Source of the DNA: Azolla caroliniana
Lineage: Eukaryota; Polypodiophyta
DNA: 64,000 nucleotides
Direction: 5' to 3'
NCBI GenBank assembly: GCA_043228905.1
Contig: JBHGNT010000021.1
Location: 11,532,001-11,596,000 of the forward strand
The notes under the pieces were generated by a model. It worked only from the letters and a program-made list of their open reading frames with translations, had not been told where the DNA came from and did not search any database. Below are positions 1-7,986 of this stretch, piece by piece (positions within the stretch are counted from its first letter, which is position 1; every line of letters begins with the position of its first letter). The position numbers and the translations under genes are program-made.

Positions 1-1379
1 TTGGCATACATTGTCGAGTTCATCTCGTGGGAGTCGAGGATTAAGATCCGACCTTCTCTCCGACAGCGAGCAATGAGTTGGCCGTCTGTTTCGATGAAGC
101 ATCCTCCATCATTGAAACGGACTTGTATGCCTTGTTTGACTATCTGGGCAACTGAGACCAAGTTCTTTGTTATTGTAGGAACATGCAGAACATTCTTGGT
201 GTAGGTTTGGTTGCCTTCTTCCCCAATAGGACATTGCCGACATGTTGAATGGGGTGAATTGTTTTATCCCCAGTTTCCACATACCCGGGTCATTTAGGCT
301 TTCGAAGGTCCTTAAACCAATCCTTGTGGGATATGATATGGTTGGATGCACCTAAGTCAACAAACCATACATCTTCTGGTTTGGAGGTTTTGGTCGGATT
401 GGAGGCTATCACTAAGTTCGCTCTGTACGTCATCACAAACTCTCCACCATGATTGTATTAGTTGGAGGTGGAGGTGTAGTTTGTGAGTTGTCGGCTTGTG
501 GAGGACGACTCACTCTTCCTTTTTCGACATTTTACCTCATAGTGTGTGAATTTACCATAGTATCTGCATTGGGCGGGATTGTTTTGTCGGCTGAGTCTGA
601 CCTGATTGCTCCCCCTTCCTCCAAAAGCTCCCCCTAGCGCGTTCAACACACCTTGTCGGTAATAGAAAGTATGTTCTCTAGGTTGCTCTTGGTTGTGTCA
701 GCCTTGGCCGAATCAGCCTCTTCTTCCCTACCCTCCTTGTCCTCTTCCTCCCTCGAAGTTCGAATAGAGAATTTTTCCCTCTTGCGCATTGCTTATTGTT
801 CGAACATGATTCTCCTCAACTAGCAGCATCGACTAGAGATCAAAGGAGGGAGGATTCTCCCTCGTGAGGACTGTCAACTGAATGGCTCTGAACTGAGGTG
901 CTAAGCCTCCCAGACAAATCAGTACCATTTCATTGTCATGAATGCTAACATTGATCGACCCGAGGGCATCGCACAACTCCTTGATCTTCAAGGTGTTGCT
1001 AGGTGTAGCTACCAATTGACATGTCCCTCTATTGTATACCGTTCAACTCTTGACGGAGTTGACGTTTTCTAGCGGTCATGTCGGGAGAGAAAATATTCTT
1101 GATGTTCCCCCACGTCTCCTTCAGCGTTTTGGCCTCTTGGATGTAGCCGAGCATGTGATCATGGACGCATGATGCTAGGCAATACAACTCACAACTTGCC
1201 GCTTGCTCCCAAGCTGGGTAGTCGACATGTGTTGGGTTGAATTGATTTTTGTTTGCTCTTTCAACATAACTCCAATAACCTTGCTCGACAAGATATTGGT
1301 GCATATTGTACTCCCAAGATGCAAAGTTGTTTTCGTTGAGCTTCTCGGTGTGAACAACACTTTCCATCTGAGTGTTCAT
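1..1379 (-). pseudogene. Ty1/copia remnant A: gag to pre-integrase, broken
   Basis: Read right to left on the minus strand. The Gag N-terminus is open from 1379 to 1029 (116 aa, with HVDYPAWEQAAS and ETWGNIKNIF typical of copia Gag/UBN2). Gag continues at about 1015-833 (CLGGLAPQFRAIQ) in another frame. A zinc knuckle lies near 527-568 (CRYYGKFTHYEVKC), where the second cysteine is replaced by tyrosine. The leftmost 350 bases hold pre-integrase words in shifted frames. Gag coats the element RNA and the knuckle binds it; this copy cannot do so intact. The element is cut by the window start. The same family appears in plus orientation at 56469-56711. The copia Gag call is solid; the exact joins are inferred. 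Confidence 0.8.
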
Positions 1380-1681
1380 TGTCGAACTTTTTCTGTTTGA
1401 TACGAACTGTGCAGATTACTGCTACAACGATCAACCAGTTCATTCCGAACATGGGATTAAGCACATCACACGCAGAGGCGGCGCACTCTAATGTCATGTA
1501 AAGAATTAGATGGATTCTGTGTAGCGGAAAAACTGTGTGTGTGTGTGTGTGTGTGTAGAGAGAGAGAGAGGAAGAGAGAGAACTCATTATTACAAAAGAT
1601 TGTATTAACAAAGAGACAAGAATGATGAATAAATCCAGTCGGATATATGGGGACCGACACAGAAAGTGAGGATAAGTGGAA
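1380..1681. other. Leader/LTR-like stretch, no gene
   Basis: This lies upstream of the minus-strand copia gag, so it should be leader and 5' LTR. A degenerate match to a TGGTATCAGAGC primer site is seen on the minus strand near 1391-1404. LTR ends are not recognisable. It contains the GT/GA microsatellite listed separately. Confidence 0.35.
1534..1573. repeat. (GT)n-(GA)n compound microsatellite
   Basis: An uninterrupted GT run of about 11 units is followed directly by a GA run. Similar GA/CT runs sit inside most copia LTRs in this window, so this one may mark the R/U5 part of the decayed LTR. Confidence 0.9.
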
Positions 1682-2061
1682 TACTATGTAACCTTCATCG
1701 ATGACTATGCTTGACACACTTGGGCATGCTTGATCGAGAAGAAAAGGGAAGTCTTCTCCTACTTCTTGAAGGTGAAAAGCCTTGACGAATGGGAGACCGA
1801 TCGAAAGATCAAGTGCCTAAGGTCTAATGGCGGAAAAGAGTACTTTTTTTACCAGTTCTCGTGGAAGTCGTTACTATGTAACCTTCATCGATGACTATGC
1901 TTGACACACTTGGGCATGCTTGATCGAGAAGAAAAAGGAAGTCTTCTCCTACTTCTTGAAGGTGAAAAGCCTTGACGAATGGGAGACCGATCAAAAGATC
2001 AAGTGCCTAAGGTCTGATGGCGGAAAAGAGTACTTTTTTGACCAATTCTCTACAGAAGGAG
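1682..2061 (+). repeat. 190-bp tandem duplication in integrase
   Basis: The segment starting TACTATGTAACC at 1682 starts again at 1872 with a constant offset of 190 and only a few differences (for example CGAAAG/CAAAAG and TTTACC/TTGACC). Both copies encode the same integrase core segment. Confidence 0.9.
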
Positions 2062-3109
2062 GAATTCGACACGAATTCTTTTGCAGATATACACTAGAGT
2101 AGAACGATGTGGCCGGGCAGAAAAATCGGACAATTGAAGAGGCGACTAGGGAAATGCTTGAGGAGAAGCACATGCAGAAGTTTTATTGGGCCGAAGTGGT
2201 CTGAACAACCGTATACTTGTAGAATTAGACTTCTGCAAATGGAGGATTGTCACCAAATGAGTTGTATTTCTAGAAGAAGCCAAACTTGGCACACTTGAGG
2301 GTATTCGGTAGCATCGCGTATGTGCATGTGCCGAAGGAAAAGCAGAGGAAGTTAGACACGAAAGACGAGAAGTGTATGTTGGTCGGCTACTCAAATAAGC
2401 AAAAGGGTTATAAATGCTATAACCCCCGAACAAAAGAGGTTCGAGTAGGCCGAGATGTCATTTTTGATGAATCGGCTTTGGGCTTACTTGCCTTCATCTC
2501 CAACCCCCCTCCACTCCATTATGAATTCTGAGGATGAGGCCAGTGAGGCTGAGATGCCCCTGGAGGAAGAGGAAATTGGAGCTCTAGAAGAGAGTCCGAT
2601 CTCATTTCAGTTAAGTGGGCTGAATGAGAGACAGAATTGGAACGACCAGTCAGATGATGAGCCGATGAGCCAGTTGTGCAATCCCCGCAATAGAAACCGA
2701 GGAGACGGTTTACGCGCAAGGAGAAAGGGAATATGAAGATGCCGGAATACAACATCGAGGCTGAAACATCGTATCGAAGTGAATCTGACGTGGCCAGGAG
2801 CAAGGAGGGACCTCCGAAAACAAGGTTGAAGGTGGTCGAGAGGTCCATGAAATCGGCGAACCAGTAGTTGCGCCGATCCACCTACCAGAAGACCCCCATA
2901 ATTCGGTACAGTTACAATGAGTATATGGCGCATCATGAGCTAAAGAGCTATGCCGAAATGGAGTGCAAATTCATCTCAACCTCTCTGGACAAAAAAGTTA
3001 AGCTTCGCTAAAGTTCGGGAATGGCGTGTGACCCAACACGGTTCCAAAAGATTGTTGGTAACCTCATTTATTTGACGATCACTTAACCAGACTAAGTTAT
3101 CTGATCGGC
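1682..3109 (+). pseudogene. Ty1/copia integrase remnant with RT deleted
   Basis: The plus-strand translation shows the integrase core (TFIDDYA, then LRSDGGKEYF) and the integrase C-terminal region at 2286-2531 (HLRVFGSIAYVHVPKEKQRK, then GRDVIFDES). An acidic linker follows to about 2930. The reading then jumps within about 150 bases to the RNase H part of pol, so the reverse transcriptase with its YVDD motif is missing. Stop codons interrupt the integrase around 2100-2106. The 5' part is duplicated in tandem (see the repeat entry). Integrase would insert the cDNA; this copy is dead. Confidence 0.8.
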
Positions 3110-3664
3110 TTGATTAGTCAATTCATGTCACAGCCAAAGGCCAAACACCTTCAGTGTGCACAAAGGATATTGCGATATGTCAGCGGCATTAAGGATAGGG
3201 CGTTGCTGTATCGGGCAGGAGTAGCTAAGGAGTTAGTCGGCTACACGGATGCCAATTGGGCTGGAATTGCCAGCGATCGCAGGTCAACATTTGGATTCAC
3301 GTTTTCATCAGGAAGCGTTGTGATCGCCTGGAGCAGCAAGAAGCAGTCGATAGTCGCACTATCGAGTGCTGAGGTCAAGTATCGAGGGGTGGCTGCCACC
3401 ACGTGCGAAGCCATTTCGCTCAGAAGGACGTTGAAGGATCTGCATATAGAGGTGTCCGAGTCAATAGTTATATCCTGCGACAACCTCAACAGCATCCAAT
3501 TGGCGAAGAACCCCGTCTTCCACGCTCGGACAAAGCACATCGAAGTGCACTATCATTTCTTCTACGAGCGAGTCCTCTTTGGTGAAGTCGAACTTGTGTA
3601 TGTTTCGACTGATCGGAAGGTTACCAATATGTTCACCAAACCTCTTGGCCTGGACAAGTTGTGA
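3110..3664 (+). pseudogene. Ty1/copia RNase H domain (open fragment of pol)
   Basis: 184 codons open to a stop at 3664. Visible are the copia RNase H signatures: YTDANWAG (first catalytic Asp, about residue 46), the SSAEVKYR block holding the Glu, and SCDNLNSIQLAKNPVFHART with the later Asp. The C-terminus ends in NMFTKPLGLDKL, as in intact copia pol. RNase H degrades the RNA strand during reverse transcription. It is called a pseudogene because the RT upstream is deleted. The polypurine tract and 3' LTR follow at about 3712-3723. Confidence 0.85.
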
Positions 3665-3722
3665 CATTTTTCGACTGTGGTTGGCTTACAACATCTGGAC
3701 ATGTTGAACTTGAGGGGAGGAG

Positions 3723-4013
3723 TGAAGCAGAAAAGAAGAGAGACAAAGTATGAAAAGCTGAATTAGATGCAAAATTCAATTTCAGCACGACTGAAGAAGT
3801 TGGAACGTCTAGATCAGTTGAACAAGCCTATATTCCTAATATAGTAAATAGGAATATTATACGCAGAACTTGTGTCAAGCTCGTTTATGAGCATTCAAGA
3901 ACTGATGGTACTTGTGTCAGCCCACTCATCCGGGCTTGTATATAAAGTGCACTTTGAGCACTGTTATATGTACTAAGTCTATTTGTAATCGAAATATTGT
4001 TGTCTGCTCCACT

Positions 4014-4112
<99 letters not shown>

Positions 4113-4285
4113 ATATTCTCTGTGTTTACGTAACTGTCATGTTTCCGAATAATCGACTGTGTACTTGGTGTCTTTCGCACACGCTTCCACACACGCAACC
4201 TTTTTGAAGCTCGCCCTGAGCCTTTAGCGAAGTGTGATTGGTGACGCCTATCTACGTCTCCTTTGCTTGATCCAGCTTTATTAGA
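3723..4285 (+). mobile_element. Copia 3' LTR (first unit) fused to antisense gag piece
   Basis: It begins TGAAGC just after the purine tract TTGAGGGGAGGAG. It contains a TATA box near 3941 (TATAAAG), followed at once by the inverted repeat GTGCACTTTGAGCAC (3947-3961), then a long CT run and an LTR tail to about 4198. From about 4200 to 4285 the sequence is a reversed fragment of copia gag. The TATA-to-gag unit repeats at 4286-4627. The right LTR end is not exact. Confidence 0.65.
4016..4109. repeat. (CT)47 microsatellite inside an LTR
   Basis: About 47 uninterrupted CT units, lying downstream of the LTR TATA box and therefore probably in the transcribed R/U5 part. Confidence 0.97.
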
Positions 4286-4397
4286 GCGATTTGTCAGTAC
4301 TTGACAGCCCTCTGTTAGGGCTTGTATAAAAAGTGCTCTCTAAGCACATTTTGTATACGGAGAGTTTCGTAATAGAATTTTGTGTTGTTGTCTACTT

Positions 4398-4458
<61 letters not shown>

Positions 4459-4627
4459 TCTCCGTGTTTACCTAATTGTCGCGTTTCCGAATAATCGACT
4501 ATGTACTTGGTTTCTTTCGCACACGCTTCCACACACGTAACCTTTTTCAGGCTCGCCCTGAGCCTTCGGCGAAGTGTGATCGATAACGCCTATTTGCATC
4601 TCCTCTGCTCGATCCGACTTTGTTAGA
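4286..4627 (+). mobile_element. Second LTR unit (TATA, CT run, tail, antisense gag)
   Basis: It repeats the architecture of 3905-4285: the GGGCTTGTATAAAA core promoter near 4320, the inverted repeat GTGCTCTCTAAGCAC (4333-4347), a CT run, the same LTR tail (ATAATCGACT, ACGCTTCCACACAC), and the same reversed gag fragment. The promoter part also matches the LTR at 26440-26790. Confidence 0.65.
4400..4454. repeat. (CT)27 microsatellite inside an LTR
   Basis: About 27 CT units at the position equivalent to the run at 4016-4109 in the neighbouring LTR unit. Confidence 0.97.
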
Positions 4628-5311
4628 GCGCTTTTTCCAACACTCGCTCTCTTTGTGACCCTTCCTAGCTATAGTACTAGGAGTTCGTCGCGGCTTTTGA
4701 CTCCCCCTGCTTGTAGAGGGTCTGGAACTACTATCGGCGCCACCTCTATGCCTTCTTACGTCAACCCTCCGAGGCAAACCTGCACCATTTTGTCCTCTTC
4801 CACTATCATGTTCATGGAGTTGAGCAAGTCACAGATCTCCTTGATCTTGGAGGCGTAATCAGCCACTGACATATCTCTTAGACGTTGATCAACTCCTATC
4901 TAAGTTGTTGCTTTTTGGCTGTGGTGCTTGCGGCAAAAATCTTCTTCAGATTTCCTCAAACATCCTTCGGCGTTTTGGAGTCTTGGATGTAGCTCAATAA
5001 TTGATCGCTCACACACGATACAAAGCAGTAAAGAACTCTGTTTGTTGCATATTCCTAGGCCGAGAAATCTCTGTGTGTCAAATCTAGTGCTGCTTCATTC
5101 GCTCCTTCCACATAACTCTAGTATCCTTGCCCGAGCAAGTACTGGTGCATCTTGTAGGACCAAGATGCGTAGTTGCTCCTATCAAATTTTTCAGTAGGAA
5201 GTGAGCTTCCCATACATTTGTCCATGTTCCTGTCTTGTCTTTTTTGGAAGATGAAAACTTATCTTTGTCTTTTTCATTTTGTTGACAATAGAGGATTTTT
5301 CTAACCCTCAT
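4547..5311 (-). pseudogene. Ty1/copia gag, frameshifted
   Basis: Minus-strand Gag starting near 5311. Recognisable words in shifting frames are NLIGATTHLGPTRCTSTCSG in the ORF at 5084-5311, and KGHKESECWKKRSNK near 4650 with the His and last Cys of a CCHC zinc knuckle whose first half is broken. Length and order match copia Gag (start, body, knuckle). It is followed to its right by a primer-binding site and a complete LTR, so this is the 5' end of a minus-strand element. Its pol is missing on the left, where the duplicated LTR/gag units begin. Confidence 0.75.
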
Positions 5312-5323
5312 GCTTTGATACCA
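5312..5323 (-). promoter_or_regulatory. Primer-binding site, initiator tRNA-Met type
   Basis: On the minus strand it reads TGGTATCAAAGC, directly after the LTR end. It differs by one base from the common plant copia site TGGTATCAGAGC. Confidence 0.85.
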
Positions 5324-5656
5324 TGTAAATGAATATGTGTGGAAGCGTATGTGACACAGTACAATCGGTTATCGGGAAAGTATAACAGTTAGGTATATGA
5401 GAGAATAGAGATACACAATGAGAGAGAGAGAGAGACTGAGCAGAGCAAATGGAAAAAAAAACTTTCATCAAAATACTCAGTACTCAGCATATACAATGTG
5501 CTCAGTGAGCACTTTTTTTACAAGTCCTCAAAAGGACTGATAGAAGTCAATGCACACTAACATCCTATATTACGCCTATTTCCTAGAATAGGTCTAATCG
5601 GCACGTGTGACATTCCGGAACGACTTCCACAGCCGCTCCGTCATCCAAATCTAACA
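5324..5656 (-). mobile_element. Copia 5' LTR, 333 bp
   Basis: It starts TGTAAATG and ends CTAACA on the plus strand (TG...CA), with the primer site abutting its left end. It contains a GA run near 5420 and, on the minus strand, the inverted repeat GTGCTCACTGAGCAC (5498-5512). The tail matches the tail of the LTR units at 4110-4198 in reverse, so they are one family. Confidence 0.85.
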
Positions 5657-6013
5657 TCTGGTCCGTCATCCGGATTCGGTATCCGGTCCAGAAACTTGGC
5701 TATTTGCACAACTCATCAATAGATCCTCATAGTCTTCAATATTCTTCATCGAGCTGATTGGAGATGTCCCTTTAAGCCACGTCAGCCAGAGAGGAATCAT
5801 GAGAAACATCTTGCACTTGCTTACGATCAACAAGAATTTGGTGTCACTCTGACAAATCGTCAATCAAGGGCTGCAAGTGCAATTCACTCATCACGGATGC
5901 TTCATCAAGGATGAAGGCCAAATTATTGCGTGAGGATGTTTATCCTTGACACCCATGATGTTGGCACCGCTATGTTTGCGAAAGGAAAACAGGTTGAATA
6001 GGACATTGACCTG
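5657..6013 (+). pseudogene. Ty1/copia pre-integrase fragment
   Basis: Plus-strand words GDVPLSH-like, then ILHLLTINKNLVSL, FTHHGCFIKDEGQII and MFILDTHD-like are the region between protease and integrase. The same family is seen more fully at 31950-32335. Several stops are present. It is cut on the right by the LTR starting at 6014, in the middle of the DIDLWHKR block. Confidence 0.75.
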
Positions 6014-6357
6014 TGTTGGAACCAACCGTCAGGGAAGCAACTTATTTAGAGACAAGATCAAAAGTGAAGATTTTAAGAGTAAAAGCAACTTAATTAGAGA
6101 CAAGATCAAAAGAGAAGGCAAGGAGAAGAGAGACACCAAAGAAAGTAGGCACAACGCAATGTAACTAACTGTATTACTATGCTCAACGTTATAGTGGCAC
6201 AGTACATAATAAACTACAACAACTAGGTTACAAGGGTCAGATTAAATACCAACTAACTTAGGGCAACTGACCTTTCCACTATTTACATAAATAACCTAGA
6301 ACCTAGTATGTCCAAATAGGATAGTGTGAATACGTCCATTATTTCTCGTATTCGACA
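6014..6357 (-). mobile_element. Copia 3' LTR of a minus-strand element, 344 bp
   Basis: Plus-strand ends are TGTTGGAACC and TATTCGACA. A polypurine tract (minus strand, GGGGGAG) lies immediately right at 6358-6371, which sets it as a 3' LTR. Internally there is a direct repeat of GAGACAAGATCAAAAG (6048 and 6096). Confidence 0.8.
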
Positions 6358-6371
6358 CTCCCCCATAATGG

Positions 6372-7300
6372 GCTTATACAACAAACATTTGTAAAACAGT
6401 AAATACAAATTTATACAAAGGATTGTCGAACAAGTTGGCTTTTGTTTGAATCGGCAACATCCGGGAACAAAATACCAGGTCCGAAAGTGAATCCCAATCA
6501 GAGAGTCTTAAAATTGAGTCGGTTATGCCGATTGCCAATTGTTCGAAACCATCCTAAATGTTTGACTCAATCAAACTGATTCTTTGTTATGTTCATCTGG
6601 TGCCGAAGGGATCAGAATTGATCCGTCGGAAGACACATGGTCACTCCATCTACGACATTATCGGCTTTAGATATCTTCTCGAGGCCGATTTTCCCTTAAA
6701 TGACGTAGTCTCGAATGAAGTGATATCTCACGTCAATATGCTTCAAGGTGTTTTGCTGGAGTGGATTTCTCTACAAAATGGCAACACCATGACTGTCACT
6801 ATAGACAACTGGAGCCGAGTCGAAGTTGGCTTGTCAAAACGTGTGTGCCAGCTGACCAGACTATAAGGCCTCTTTCACTGCCTCAAACGTGGACACATAT
6901 TCGGCCTTGGTCGTTGAAGTAGTAGTGCACTCCTAAAGTTTCAACTTCCATGAGATTGCTCCATTGATGAATTTAAAGTAGTATCTGGTTGTCGATTTTG
7001 GATTGTCCACACATCCGACATAGTCCAAGTTAGTATAACCGACTACTCTTGAAGTTTTGGGCTGAACAGGATGTCGTAGTCTTTTGTGCCCATGAGGTAT
7101 CTAAACACATGCTTTACTGCATTCCAATGTGATCGGCCAGGATTATGCATGAATCTATTGATGAATCCTTCAACATGAGCAATGTCATGCCGTGTCATGA
7201 CCATCACGTACATCAAGGAGCTAACTATCGGTGCATATGGTATTGACTTCATATCTTCCCCCTTCAGACCAAATGTCGAGCATCTCAATGAGACAATCAA
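6372..7300 (-). pseudogene. Ty1/copia RNase H / RT C-terminal remnant
   Basis: The best part is the minus-strand ORF 7300-7043 (85 aa; PYAPIVSSLMYVMVMTRHDI, then HWNAVKHVFRYLMGTKDY), the conserved block between RT and RNase H. The RNase H domain reads in broken frames from about 7040 to 6560. It belongs with the LTR at 6014-6357. The rest of the element is missing at about 7300. Confidence 0.75.
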
Positions 7301-7535
7301 AGGTTAATGGGGAGCAGGGTTGAGGTAGATTTTGGTTGATCGCATGTTAAAGCCTTCCAAGACACGTCTTCTTCGGTTCAGGCTAACTCTGTTGTGGCTA
7401 TTGTTCAGGTTGGGCTACCGAAGTCAGCTCCGGCCGTTGCTGCTATGCAACTTCAGGTTCAGGTTTTGGAGTTGGGATCCACTCTAGTTAGTATTTGTTG
7501 GGTTTTGGGTGGTGTATGGTGATTTGGTTTCGGTT
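7301..7535. other. Unassigned stretch left of the young chromovirus
   Basis: No domain recognised. A plus-strand frame is open over part of it (AVAAMQLQVQVLELGSTLV). It flanks the chromovirus and continues after its right target duplication at 13221, so the two flanks were once one sequence. Confidence 0.4.
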
Positions 7536-7540
7536 CCTGC
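7536..7540. repeat. Target-site duplication CCTGC (left)
   Basis: It matches CCTGC at 13216-13220 and directly abuts the TGTTAG LTR start. Confidence 0.95.
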
Positions 7541-7815
7541 TGTTAGGAATAGTACTAAAACAGAGATGGAATTAGTACTAAGAACAACAGTACTATTAGT
7601 ACTAAGAGGACGGGACTGCGTAAGATTCCCGAGAGGGGAAGTGAGAAGAGGAGAGAGAGAGAGATAACGAGAATGAAAGAGATGATGACAGCGGTTATAT
7701 ATATTATGTGAAAAGATAAGTACAAGCGGCTAAGAGGCTTAAGACTGGTGTTGAACCAATTTGGTTCAAAACAATGCCTTGTGCCTCCTTTTATAGTGTT
7801 TTTAGGAATAATCCT

Positions 7816-7838
7816 GAAACTTCTAGAATGTTCCAGAG
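7816..7838. promoter_or_regulatory. Heat-shock-element cluster in the LTR
   Basis: Reads GAAacTTCtaGAAtgTTC plus a partial fifth unit (caGAg): four perfect alternating GAA/TTC units with 2-nt spacing. It lies about 20 bases upstream of the TATA box in element direction. The same site is in the other LTR at 13058-13080. Confidence 0.75.
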
Positions 7839-7910
7839 AGATCTGGAATATACATCAATTTTCTATGATAAAATATAAATGAAAATAATATCCTACAAAA
7901 TACAATTCAT

Positions 7911-7968
7911 AATCTAATGGTAAGAGCTCGACCCATGTAGCATAAAGTCATGGGTTCGAGTCTTGCCA
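7911..7968 (+). other. tRNA-gene-like A/B boxes in LTR
   Basis: On the plus strand (antisense to the element), TAATGGTAAGAGCTCG (about 7915-7930) resembles a pol III A box and GGTTCGAGTC (7953-7962) a B box, with tRNA-like spacing. The T stem pairs mostly by wobble and I see no full cloverleaf, so it is not called a tRNA gene. The second LTR has it at 13153-13210. Confidence 0.6.
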
Positions 7969-7973
7969 TGACA

Positions 7974-7986
7974 CTATCTCCCCCTT
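7974..7986 (-). promoter_or_regulatory. Polypurine tract of chromovirus
   Basis: Minus strand AAGGGGGAGATAG directly before the 3' LTR; it overlaps the last codons of pol. It primes plus-strand DNA synthesis. Confidence 0.8.

Larger units (their letters stand above)
7541..7973 (-). mobile_element. Chromovirus 3' LTR, 433 bp
   Basis: Ends TGTTAGG...CATGACA. In element direction: U3 first carries an antisense tRNA-like block (7911-7968), then a heat-shock-element cluster (7816-7838), then a TATA box (minus strand CTATAAAAGG, 7796-7787), then the presumed R start near 7762-7751. A GA run lies near 7650. Confidence 0.95.

Noticed and set aside
4013-4198. ORF of alternating Arg-Glu / Ser-Leu
   Set aside because: A direct translation of the CT microsatellite.
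7911-7968. A genuine tRNA gene
   Set aside because: No acceptor stem, T stem mostly wobble, and it is duplicated exactly with the LTR. Reported as tRNA-like only.
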